A stretch of 64,000 bases of DNA from Bacillus sp. B-jedd (GTDB lineage Bacteria; Bacillota; Bacilli; Bacillales; Cytobacillaceae), in the NCBI RefSeq assembly GCF_000821085.1, contig NZ_CCXR01000001.1:3431001-3495000 (forward strand). The letters are read 5' to 3'. Below the pieces are notes generated by a model. The model was not told the DNA's origin, ran no database searches, and saw nothing but the letters and a program-made list of their open reading frames with translations. Within the stretch, counting starts at the first letter, position 1; each line of letters starts with the position of its first letter. A program made the position numbers and the translations under genes. Below are positions 28,580-36,351 of this stretch, in pieces.

Positions 28580-29778
28580 CAACTTGTTTCCCCTTTACTT
28601 TTTAAAACTAGAAAATAAAACAGAATATAGTAGAACCAAAGGACTGTGCGACGTAAATCATTAATCCCTAAGCCATACGCGACTAAAGAAATGACCGAGC
28701 ATAAAATAAAGGTATTCACATAGGTGTTTTTCGTTAAATTTGTGACCATCAGGATATAGGCCAATCCCCCGGCGATCCCGCCTTGAGTCAATATTTGCAG
28801 GAATGTATTATGAGCTTCATATCCAGCAAATATATCATCGCCTGAATATGAACCAGGTCCCAGGCCGAAAACAGGCGAATAGAGCCAGGCTTTAATGGCA
28901 TTACCCCAAATGACGAGCCTATTCTCTCCATTGGTATCACCATGAAAGAAATCATTGATAAAGGTAATGATCATTTCATAATTGAACAATAAAACGAGAA
29001 TAAGGATGGAGAATAGCGCGATGATTAGGCCGTAAGAACGATGTAGTTTATGAACAGACTTCACTGCCGTAACCATACAAAAAATGAGAGTTGCAATCGC
29101 CCACGCCGCCACCAATGTAGAAGAAGTCGTTGACATTCCTATTGAAATACTTAAAACAATCCCTGCTAAAGCAAGGATTTTTACGGTCAACTGTTTTTCA
29201 ATGGTCATGATATACAACCCGATAAATGGAAAGGGAGCGATGAAGTAGGCAAATTGGTGGTAGTCGTTAGCAAATGGAGAAAAAATCTCAGCGCCACCGT
29301 ATGTTAAACTAAACCCCAATAAAACAGTCCTGCCTTGCAAATAGAGAAAAAACAAGGTACCTATTACAAATAATCCGCCGAAATAAAGAAAACGCACTAA
29401 GCTGTATAAGCTGGCAAAATCGCTCTTTTTAAAGAAAGTTTCAAATGTAAAACATAAAAATAGGATTACAATGTAGGCCTGATAATCAAATTTCACATAC
29501 TGGGGCGCAATTCCTAAAAAGGTATTAACCGCATAACCGAATGTCATGAAACCTAGAAAGGCGACCCAAAATAAAGAAAAGAAATGATGGTGAAACGATA
29601 CGAGAATGGTCTTTTGGCCAACCAGCTGGCTCAGACAAAAAAATAATAAAACTAGCTCTCCAAGGCCAAACGCACCAAACCTTAGTGATGTGAAACCAAA
29701 AAACAAGACCATGGTCAATATAAGAATATTTTGCGGACTAAATAGTACATAATGTCCCTGCTTCAGTTTATTTTCCAT
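28579..29778 (-). CDS. Wzy-type O-antigen/exopolysaccharide polymerase
   Basis: 399 residues with about 11-12 predicted membrane helices. The long periplasmic-side loop before the last helices contains NRLVIWGNAIKAWLYSPVFG and YEAHNTFLQILTQGG, matching the H/N-rich motif of the O-antigen ligase/polymerase family (PF04932). ATG 29778 follows AAAGGTG; the frame runs 14 codons further upstream into the previous gene. It would polymerise repeat units on the outer side of the membrane, like EpsG. Confidence 0.86.
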   Translation of the reverse strand: MENKLKQGHYVLFSPQNILILTMVLFFGFTSLRFGAFGLGELVLLFFCLSQLVGQKTILVSFHHHFFSLFWVAFLGFMTFGYAVNTFLGIAPQYVKFDYQAYIVILFLCFTFETFFKKSDFASLYSLVRFLYFGGLFVIGTLFFLYLQGRTVLLGFSLTYGGAEIFSPFANDYHQFAYFIAPFPFIGLYIMTIEKQLTVKILALAGIVLSISIGMSTTSSTLVAAWAIATLIFCMVTAVKSVHKLHRSYGLIIALFSILILVLLFNYEMIITFINDFFHGDTNGENRLVIWGNAIKAWLYSPVFGLGPGSYSGDDIFAGYEAHNTFLQILTQGGIAGGLAYILMVTNLTKNTYVNTFILCSVISLVAYGLGINDLRRTVLWFYYILFYFLVLKSKGETS

Positions 29779-29788
29779 ACGAACACCT

Positions 29789-30940
29789 TTATGAAATTGT
29801 TTTTGTAAACATTTGCTCATTTCCTTGATTGTTCAACCCATAGATCTCCACAAGCTGATCAACCACTTGTTTCACATCATATTGCTTAATAGATTCATAC
29901 GCATTGGAGCCCATTTTCTCTAAAAAATCTCTGTTTCGGTAAAGAACTTCTATTCTTTGGGCTGTTTCAGCCGCATCCTCAACATTTACCAAAAATCCGG
30001 TCACCTTATCTTTAACTAAATCACGAATCCCTCTAATCTTTGTCCCGATTACTGGTTTCCTGCAGGCCATCAATTCCATGATATTTCTTGGCAGCCCTTC
30101 CCGATAGGACATAAGGATGCCAAGATCACTCGCTGTTATCAACGCTGTTATATCATCCCGATTCCCCAGGAAATGAATTCGATCTTCCAACTCCCTTTCC
30201 AAAAGCTCCATTTTAAGTCTCTCAAGAAGCGGGCCATCTCCGGCACAAATCACTTTTACATGGATCCCTTTTTGCTTGAGAATGTTTACAGCATCTATCA
30301 CTTGTTTATGATTTTTATTTTTGTTCACTTCAGCAATCATGATGATGACGAAATCATCTTCGTTTAAGTTTAGAGCCCTTCTGACCTCATTTCGATCGTA
30401 TAAATCAACACGATAAGAAGCTAAGTTTACGCCAACACCGTTGGCCAGATGAGTTCCCTTAACCTTGAACCTCTTTGCCCGCTCATAATCTTCCGTGTTC
30501 ATCGTAATGATCGTGTCCGTATAGCGAGCCATCACCTTTTCGATAGGATAATAAATCCCCCAATTGACGAGCGGCGCTCCCTTATAAAAATGGAACCCAT
30601 GGGCCGTGTAAATCGTTTTCAGTTTGGGGAATCTTAGCTTTAAAAGCCTTCCGTACAATGCGGCAATTGGCGTATGAACATGGACGATATCATAGTTGAT
30701 TTGTTTCTGGATCCTCATCAGGCCAATAAAAGCCTTTCCGTTCACCGGATGCAATGGGTTTCTCGTAAAAGGAACATCAAAAAACCTGACCCCGAGATTG
30801 GCCAGGTTTTGATCGGCTTCTTCATCGATTGAACAGGCACAGTCGATGATATTGCCTTCATTTATAAGTTTTTCAATATGAGGAACTAAAAAAGAATTGA
30901 TCGTTCTGCTCAAGGTCGTGATATAGAGGATTTTTCTCAC
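29789..30940 (-). CDS. glycosyltransferase family 4 (EpsD-like)
   Basis: About 383 residues, GT-B fold. The N-terminal half begins RKILYITTLSRTINSFLVPH and contains DIVHVHTPIAALYGRLLKL; the C-terminal half has VNKNKNHKQVIDAVNILK, VICAGDGPLLE and SYREGLPRNIMELMACRKPV, the EX7E retaining motif. It resembles EpsD, the transferase that follows EpsC in B. subtilis, and presumably adds the second sugar. Start is ambiguous between GTG 30949 and GTG 30940; the latter fits the family start. Confidence 0.88.
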   Translation of the reverse strand: MRKILYITTLSRTINSFLVPHIEKLINEGNIIDCACSIDEEADQNLANLGVRFFDVPFTRNPLHPVNGKAFIGLMRIQKQINYDIVHVHTPIAALYGRLLKLRFPKLKTIYTAHGFHFYKGAPLVNWGIYYPIEKVMARYTDTIITMNTEDYERAKRFKVKGTHLANGVGVNLASYRVDLYDRNEVRRALNLNEDDFVIIMIAEVNKNKNHKQVIDAVNILKQKGIHVKVICAGDGPLLERLKMELLERELEDRIHFLGNRDDITALITASDLGILMSYREGLPRNIMELMACRKPVIGTKIRGIRDLVKDKVTGFLVNVEDAAETAQRIEVLYRNRDFLEKMGSNAYESIKQYDVKQVVDQLVEIYGLNNQGNEQMFTKTIS

Positions 30941-31062
30941 TTCGATCACCAGCCTTAGTTGATCTTCACTTTCTTTCTCAAAAATATCCCATAACTTTGT
31001 AACTGATATAAACGGTCTCCCATTCGTGCAGCTGGAATCCGACTTCCCGTAATAAAAATCCC

Positions 31063-32889
31063 CTAAACCGAAATGGATAAAAGCCGCTTTGAAGCCACTT
31101 TCCCATTTGCAATCAGCAATAGTTTTTCTCTAAGTTCCTCTTTTTCTAAATCAGCAAATGTTTCAATTAAATGATTGATTTCATCAATATATAATTCCGA
31201 CCTTTTCCCGATATAAATTTTTGGATAGATTTGCTTTTCATGAACTTCCTCCTCTTTGAGCAGCTCCTCGTAAAGCTTCTCACCAGGCCGTATTCCCGTG
31301 AATTCAATTCCAATCTCCTCGACTGAATTTCCTGACAGCTTGATGAGGTTTTTAGCCAGGTCGACAATCTTGACGGGTTCACCCATATCCAACACAAAGA
31401 TCTCTCCCCCTTTTGCTAAAGAACCGGCTTGGATCACCAGCCTTGAAGCTTCGGGAATCGTCATAAAGTAACGGATCATGTCAGGATGAGTAACCGTTAC
31501 AGGGCCGCCCTTTTCAATTTGGCGCTTGAATAAAGGAATCACACTGCCCCGGCTTCCGAGTACATTGCCAAATCTTACAGTCACAAATTTTGTGGAGCTA
31601 ACGCGGTCCATTCCTTGAATGATCATTTCGGCCAGGCGTTTGGTTGCTCCCATTACACTGGTTGGATTGACTGCTTTATCTGTAGAAATCATCACAAAAG
31701 TTTTTACGCCATTTAAACTGGCCGCCTTTGCTACATTCATCGTACCGATCACATTATTCTTTAATGCTTCCTCAGGATTCCGTTCCATGAGCGGTACATG
31801 CTTATGGGCGCCCGCATGGTAAACAACATCGGGCTTATAGTTTTTCATAATCGTATTCATTTTATCTGCATCCCGCAGGTCGGCTATTTCCGTAATGAAT
31901 TCTATTGAAGTTGGCTGTTTAGACTCAATCAATTCCATTTCAATTGAATAAATGCTGTTTTCTCCATGGCCTAACAAAATAAGGCGTGACGGTCGAAAGG
32001 CCACGATTTGCCGGCATATTTCAGAACCAATCGAACCCCCCGCGCCGGTAACAAGAACCGTTTTTTCGGTCAGATATTCTGTGATATTCGCGATATTGAG
32101 CTTAATTGGTTCCCTGCCTAACAAATCTTCTACTTGAACATCACGAAATTGGCTGACAGTTACCTTCCCTGAAACCAAGTCCTCAAGCATAGGCAAAATT
32201 TTCGTTTTTGCAGTTGTTTTTGCACATTCTTGAAAAATAGCATTCAGTTCCTTTTTCTGAAGCGAAGGGATTGCGATAACAATATTTTCGACATTGCATT
32301 TCTTCACAATGGATTCGATTTGATTTGTTCCACCAACAACAGGTATGCCAAAGATATCAAGGTTATGCTTTTTGATATCGTCATCAATAAATCCAACCGG
32401 AACAAGTTCCGTATCGCGATTTTGCAAAAGCTGCCTCGCCACCATTGATCCAGCTGCCCCTGCACCTATGATCAGCGTTTTCTTCTTGTTGCCCTCTCTG
32501 TTAATAAAAGAATCCCGGAACACTCTCCAGCAAAATCTCGATCCGCCTATGAGGAAAATATGTAAAAGCCATGTTACGGCCAAGAGTCTGAAAGATATCT
32601 GATGAATAATTAGCTGTTGAAATAATAATGCTGCAAGGATGGATCCCGTTACTACTTTTAATATAATAATAAGCTCCCCAATACTTGCATACTCCAAGGC
32701 TTTTTTATACAAATGAAATTTGAACGAAAGAATATGATGGCTGATGAGAATTGTAAGTGCTGTTAAGACAATTGGGACTGTCACTACATGGACTGTCGCA
32801 TTCACCAGGAATCTACTAAAAAAAACAGCGGTTAATACAATGCAAGAATCTGCAAAAATAAAAAAAGACAACCTTTGTTTATATGTCAT
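31063..32889 (-). CDS. UDP-N-acetylglucosamine 4,6-dehydratase-like, membrane form (EpsC/PglF type)
   Basis: About 608 residues. Four N-terminal membrane helices, a CoA-binding-like Rossmann domain (LIIGAGAAGSMVARQLLQN), then the dehydratase domain with VLVTGAGGSIGSEICRQI and STDKAVNPTSVMGATKRLAE, in which Met replaces the usual Tyr, as in long FlaA1/PglF enzymes. It makes the 4-keto-6-deoxy intermediate of UDP-bacillosamine, which the EpsN-like gene can aminate. ATG 32889 follows AGGGGTG; GTG 32895 is too near. Preceded by about 440 bases of leader containing a structured RNA. Confidence 0.91.
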   Translation of the reverse strand: MTYKQRLSFFIFADSCIVLTAVFFSRFLVNATVHVVTVPIVLTALTILISHHILSFKFHLYKKALEYASIGELIIILKVVTGSILAALLFQQLIIHQISFRLLAVTWLLHIFLIGGSRFCWRVFRDSFINREGNKKKTLIIGAGAAGSMVARQLLQNRDTELVPVGFIDDDIKKHNLDIFGIPVVGGTNQIESIVKKCNVENIVIAIPSLQKKELNAIFQECAKTTAKTKILPMLEDLVSGKVTVSQFRDVQVEDLLGREPIKLNIANITEYLTEKTVLVTGAGGSIGSEICRQIVAFRPSRLILLGHGENSIYSIEMELIESKQPTSIEFITEIADLRDADKMNTIMKNYKPDVVYHAGAHKHVPLMERNPEEALKNNVIGTMNVAKAASLNGVKTFVMISTDKAVNPTSVMGATKRLAEMIIQGMDRVSSTKFVTVRFGNVLGSRGSVIPLFKRQIEKGGPVTVTHPDMIRYFMTIPEASRLVIQAGSLAKGGEIFVLDMGEPVKIVDLAKNLIKLSGNSVEEIGIEFTGIRPGEKLYEELLKEEEVHEKQIYPKIYIGKRSELYIDEINHLIETFADLEKEELREKLLLIANGKVASKRLLSISV

Positions 32890-33083
32890 TTTCACACCCC
32901 TTAGTTAATTGATTCGAATTTTTATGGTTGGTGAACGGCTGTCAAATTTATTAAATGCATTTACTCCCTTTAACTCTTTTCTAAATGTCCGATAAAAGAA
33001 CTAGGTGAATAGTTTAAATGCTTTTTTAATGGGTTTTATGTAGACGTTAAAGCTCATAAACATATACTCCTAATGGATTGTCA

Positions 33084-33136
33084 TTAAAATCTTTCATTAT
33101 TAGATCTTAAGAAGACCTATTAATGAAAGATTTTAA
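33084..33136 (-). repeat. long AT-rich hairpin in the eps leader upstream of the epsC-like gene
   Basis: TTAAAATCTTTCATTA (33084-33099) has an exact reverse complement at 33121-33136, and the 21 bases between add eight more pairs (one G-U) with a 3-base loop. The RNA hairpin is about 24 bp long. The 3' arm ends in UUUU, so it could terminate, be cut by an RNase, or guide processing between the kinase and dehydratase genes. Confidence 0.7.
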
Positions 33137-33142
33137 TAAAAT

Positions 33143-33272
33143 ATGGGGCATTTAACCCCTCCTCACATCATACTCTCGACGACCGGCGTCTAAGGTTTCT
33201 TCCAACCCACAGCATGACCGAGTACCTCCATTGTTAACGGTAAGGAGATATCACCTAGTTTCGCCATCGTTT
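33143..33272 (-). ncRNA. candidate EAR (epsC leader) antitermination RNA
   Basis: Between the second and third genes of the operon, exactly where B. subtilis has the EAR element, lies a GC-richer block in AT-rich leader. Read on the minus strand it offers several helices: CCGUU/AAUGG, GUACUC with GAGUAU closing a domain that contains GGGUU/AACCU and GACG/CGUC, and a final GGGG/CCCC hairpin. EAR is known to let RNA polymerase pass intra-operon terminators of eps operons (processive antitermination). Assignment here rests on position and structure only; a covariance search against the Rfam epsC family would settle it. Confidence 0.72.
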
Positions 33273-33336
33273 TATATAGTATTAGTTTATTCTTTATTAA
33301 GAACAAAATAGTCGAAAAAAAAACTCAATTTATCCT

Positions 33337-33999
33337 TCAATTAGTCTCATTTAAAATAATTCCTAATAATTTTGTTTTACAGTGTTTCAATTGTTTCTTT
33401 ACTTTAATCATGTCCTCACTTTTTGTTTTTCCAGACCGAATGACAATGATTAAACCATCGCATTGATTTGCTAAAATTTTCGCGTCAGAAATCTCCAATA
33501 TTGAGGAAGTGTCTAATAAGACCACTTCGTATAAGCCGGCTAACCTGTGAATAAGCGATTCCATATTTACAGAGCCAAGCAGCTCTGCAGGATTTATAGG
33601 AACTGGTCCACTAGGTAAAAGGTCTACCCCATTTATACCCGTGTCTGCAACCGCATCCTCAAACCTGACTCTTCCATTTAGCACAGTGCTTAACCCTATA
33701 GAATTGTTCACTTTAAAAGAAAAATCGAGGATTGGATTTCGTAAATTCGCATCAATTAGTAAAACCTTTTTTCCTTGCTGCGCCAATGATATGGCAAAAT
33801 TCGCGGCAACCGTTGACTTCCCTTCCTGCCCATTTGCAGATGAAATCATAATCGTTCTTGCATTTTTGCAATCAATTGAAGAAAGATAGTTTGTACGAAT
33901 GGTCCTGAATTGTTCAGATATATTAGAAGTTGGGGCAGTGGCAGCCACCAGACTAACTTTCATATTTAGAAAGGACATTTTACTCTTTGTTAGTTTCAA
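33337..33999 (-). CDS. CpsD/EpsB-type bacterial tyrosine kinase domain protein
   Basis: 220 residues, TTG start after AAGGAGG, overlapping the Wzz-like gene by 20 bases. Walker A is SSANGQEGKST (residues 53-63), Walker A' is LLIDANLRNP, and the Walker-B-like strand VVLLDTSSI replaces the common DTPP. The C terminus ends LGIILNETN and lacks the tyrosine cluster that BY-kinases normally autophosphorylate. The partner Wzz-like protein normally activates the kinase from the membrane. Lack of the cluster suggests regulation by another route or a substrate-only kinase. Confidence 0.88.
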   Translation of the reverse strand: MKLTKSKMSFLNMKVSLVAATAPTSNISEQFRTIRTNYLSSIDCKNARTIMISSANGQEGKSTVAANFAISLAQQGKKVLLIDANLRNPILDFSFKVNNSIGLSTVLNGRVRFEDAVADTGINGVDLLPSGPVPINPAELLGSVNMESLIHRLAGLYEVVLLDTSSILEISDAKILANQCDGLIIVIRSGKTKSEDMIKVKKQLKHCKTKLLGIILNETN

Positions 34000-34681
34000 G
34001 AGAATGCCTCCTTATTCCGATTTTCTCTCGAATATTTTTTTTTTGAGCGGTGGTTTTCTTATTCATTTTTGAAACATTCCCTAATACGGGGGCCTCTAGT
34101 AATTGTTCTGCCAACGACTCCGTTCTTACCGTGTTATCCATGAAATCCAATAAGAAAATTAACCCCATACCTGCAATAATCCCAATAATAAAGCTAAGCA
34201 CAATTTTATTTCCATGATTGATATTAATAGGTGCGGAATTGATTTTGGCTTCGGAATAAATTCGAATATCATCCAATCCAAACGTTTTTTCCATTTCACG
34301 TTTAAATACATTTGCAGCAATATTGGCAATATCTGCTGCCTTTTCTGGTTTTGAATCAATTACAGAAATTTCTACTATTGATGAACCTCCAATACTTCCT
34401 GCAGAAATTCGCTGGCTTAACTCTTCGGGGCTTGTATTTAGATCCATCTCTTTTACTACATGCTCCAAAAAACCTGGTTCTTTTATCATTACCATGAGAG
34501 TGTTCATAAGTTTATCATCTGTATTCACAATCAGTTTAGAAGATGTTTTGTAAAGAGGGTTCGTGATATAGAAACTATAAAGACCGCCTAGAGTGGTAGA
34601 AATAATGCTAACTATAATTAGAATCCAAAGACGATTCCTAATAATGTTCAATAGTTTTTTTATATTGATTTCTTTGTCCAC
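33980..34681 (-). CDS. Wzz/YveK-type chain-length determinant and kinase activator (EpsA-like)
   Basis: 233 residues. Two membrane helices (about 18-37 and 163-183) flank an extracytoplasmic domain; the Wzz signature NPLYKTSSKLIVN follows the first helix. The cytoplasmic C-terminal tail, basic, is where EpsA-type proteins bind and activate the kinase. GTG 34681 with GGGG seven bases upstream is the start. First gene of the operon, just downstream of the promoter and SinR-type operator. Confidence 0.9.
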   Translation of the reverse strand: MDKEINIKKLLNIIRNRLWILIIVSIISTTLGGLYSFYITNPLYKTSSKLIVNTDDKLMNTLMVMIKEPGFLEHVVKEMDLNTSPEELSQRISAGSIGGSSIVEISVIDSKPEKAADIANIAANVFKREMEKTFGLDDIRIYSEAKINSAPININHGNKIVLSFIIGIIAGMGLIFLLDFMDNTVRTESLAEQLLEAPVLGNVSKMNKKTTAQKKNIREKIGIRRHSLETNKE

Positions 34682-34798
34682 ATTTTTTCCCCGCTTTTAA
34701 TTTATTTTACGGAACGGTTGTTCTTCGCTAAGAAATAACTTCTAGATCAAGTTAGGAAATATTCAACACACCCTCCTAACTAAATGTAATATACGCTA

Positions 34799-34827
34799 AT
34801 ATTAATTCTGTATAAAGAACAAGTCAA
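34799..34827 (-). promoter_or_regulatory. eps operon promoter with SinR-type operator in the spacer
   Basis: On the minus strand TTGACT (34822-34827) and TAATAT (34799-34804) are spaced by 17 bases. Within the spacer, GTTCTTT-AT-ACAGAAT (34805-34820) is an inverted repeat; its first arm matches GTTCTYT, the SinR site of B. subtilis. A repressor bound there would block RNA polymerase. A further GTTCTTC lies at 34720-34726. Confidence 0.75.
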
Positions 34828-35055
34828 TGACATTTAATAGAAAATCATACCCGAAATTTTGCTCTTTTCTTGTATATAACTACATAATTCCTTACTCCTT
34901 ATTAACTAATATTTATAGATTAACCCTTCAGAAAATTCTATATCCAGTACGATAATGCTGTATTGAAAAGGAAATCCCTAAACAACTCCCTACTTGTTTA
35001 TTTTTCGCAAGAATTTTCAATAATCATATATAATGGTTTTTTTTGCAAAAATTTA

Positions 35056-35088
35056 GTTCTTTCAAAAGAACGATATTTGTTTTATAAT
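35056..35088 (+). promoter_or_regulatory. promoter region of the SinR/SlrR-like gene with perfect operator palindrome
   Basis: GTTCTTT-CA-AAAGAAC (35056-35071) is a perfect 7-bp inverted repeat with the same 2-base centre as the eps operator. It ends 11 bases before a TATAAT (35083-35088), overlapping the -35 region, which itself is poor. Autoregulation or cross-regulation by SinR-type proteins is expected. Confidence 0.7.
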
Positions 35089-35135
35089 TCCTGATATAAA
35101 ATGGTCATCCCGATATGAACAAAAGGAGAAATCTT

Positions 35136-35495
35136 ATGATTGGAGAGCGAATAAAAAAACTTAGGGAACAAAAGGGGTATTCTTTAAGCGAACTAGCTGA
35201 ACTAGCACATGTTTCTAAATCTTATTTAAGCGGTATGGAAAGGGATCTTAATAAAAATCCATCTATTCACTTTTTATTTAAAGTAGCTAAACCTTTGGAT
35301 GTTTCCATTGGGTTCTTACTTACTGGAATGAATCATGAGGTACTTGATTTAGACAATAATGATAATAATCTAGACCCAGAATGGAAAAAAATGATTGAAA
35401 AAGCGATTGAGGATGGAATTAACAAAAATGACTTTAAGGAGTATATTAGTTATATCAAATTTAAAATTTGGGAAAAAAACAACTGTGAGAAATAG
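35136..35495 (+). CDS. SinR/SlrR-like biofilm regulator (XRE helix-turn-helix plus Sin dimerisation domain)
   Basis: 119 residues; ATG 35136 follows AAAGGAG (the frame begins 7 codons earlier). MIGERIKKLREQKGYSLSEL and SKSYLSGMERDLNKNPSI match the SinR helix-turn-helix nearly residue for residue, and the C-terminal EWKKMIEKAIEDGINKNDFK matches the Sin dimerisation helices. In B. subtilis slrR lies divergent to epsA in the same place, and SinR represses eps. This protein, SinR-sized, is probably the SinR/SlrR regulator of the adjacent operon. No SinI-like gene was found nearby. Confidence 0.9.
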   Translation: MIGERIKKLREQKGYSLSELAELAHVSKSYLSGMERDLNKNPSIHFLFKVAKPLDVSIGFLLTGMNHEVLDLDNNDNNLDPEWKKMIEKAIEDGINKNDFKEYISYIKFKIWEKNNCEK

Positions 35496-35811
35496 GTAAC
35501 AAAGCCCTGAATCCTTTTCGGATACCAAGGCTCCATTGATACTTCATTAAATTATTTAGACTCTTTACCCCAATTGCTGCATTGTCACTATTGTTTTCTT
35601 ACAAATATATACTGAAACAAATACTAAAATAACTAAAACATTGACGTTATCAAGCGCATGTATTTAGGTATAGTTTATTCATACAAGTAGGTGAGCAATG
35701 GAATTTTCTTAGCTCTTTTTATTGCCTATAATCAGAGTCACACTTGATTGATATATCTTCTCCAAGCAAAAAAATGAAATTAAGAATTGAAGGATTAAAT
35801 TCAAAACGAAA

Positions 35812-35847
35812 AAACACTCGTTAAACCAGTAGATTTAACAAGTGTTT
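35812..35847 (-). terminator. intrinsic terminator, minus strand
   Basis: AAACACTCGTTAAA pairs with TTTAACAAGTGTTT with one mismatch; on the minus strand it is followed by TTTTCGTTTT. It stops transcripts coming from the Bce/HesB side before the regulator gene. The rest of 35496-36026 holds no supported gene. Confidence 0.6.
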
Positions 35848-35910
35848 AAACGGGGCGTGACAGGAACCTTACTTCAATCACGAAGGAACCCCATTTAACC
35901 CCCTTCTGGC

Positions 35911-35956
35911 AAAATAAAAACCTTCCGTGTCCCTTCATTACAAAGGTCACAGAAGG
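35911..35956 (-). terminator. intrinsic terminator, minus strand
   Basis: On the minus strand CCTTCTGTGACCTTT and AAGGGACACGGAAGG form a stem with two mismatches, followed by TTTTTATTTTG. It lies just downstream of the truncated HesB-like copy. Confidence 0.65.
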
Positions 35957-35984
35957 CTCCCGCCATCCAAGCTGGCGTCATCCT

Positions 35985-36015
35985 AATGAAGCAGGGGACA
36001 GTTCCAGTGCCTCAC
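35985..36015. repeat. degenerate GGGGAC-type intergenic repeat
   Basis: The segment GAAGCAGGGGACAGTTCC with the tail GTGCCTCA resembles the half elements at 54330-54397 and 56321-56345. It is probably a worn palindromic repeat of the kind scattered in Bacillus genomes. Confidence 0.45.
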
Positions 36016-36026
36016 TAAAATTTAAT

Positions 36027-36263
36027 TCACGGTTTATTTACCTTCATCCCATAAGTTAAAATCTCAAAACTTTTTTTTAGAATAAACCAATAATTATTCT
36101 TATGGTCGAGTATGACATCCCCATCCAAATCGCTCACTGCCTGCGGGTCAATGGCGATGGTGATTTCATCTACTTTAAATGTTTCATCATCTTGTATTTG
36201 CTCAACCTGAGCAAGTTCGTATACAAAGGTAGCACCTCAACCGGTTGTGCGAACTTGCTTCAT
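36027..36263 (-). pseudogene. 5'-truncated copy of the HesB-like selenoprotein gene
   Basis: From the codon for Gln before VRTTG onward this copy parallels the intact gene at 41318-41623, including the in-frame TGA (36237-36239) and the hairpin TTGCTCAGGTTGAGCAA (36198-36214). The frame after the TGA is open to a normal stop (…GMKVNKP), with a few substitutions. About 26 N-terminal codons are missing: homology begins abruptly at CAAGTTCGC, and the ATG just upstream has no ribosome site. It is most likely a relic of a duplication; both copies lie in the same direction on either side of the Bce module. Confidence 0.72.
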
Positions 36264-36351
36264 CAGAATGTTTAGTGCTGAATAAAACACAGATTTACCA
36301 CATTGCAATAAGCAACTACAGGCATTCATATAAGTATCCGCTTGAATATAT

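Noticed and set aside
35640..35720. promoter-like TTGACG and TATAGT with a GGTGAGCAATGG start after the SinR-like gene
   Set aside because: The spacing is 22 bases and the frame closes after four codons; at most a gene relic.
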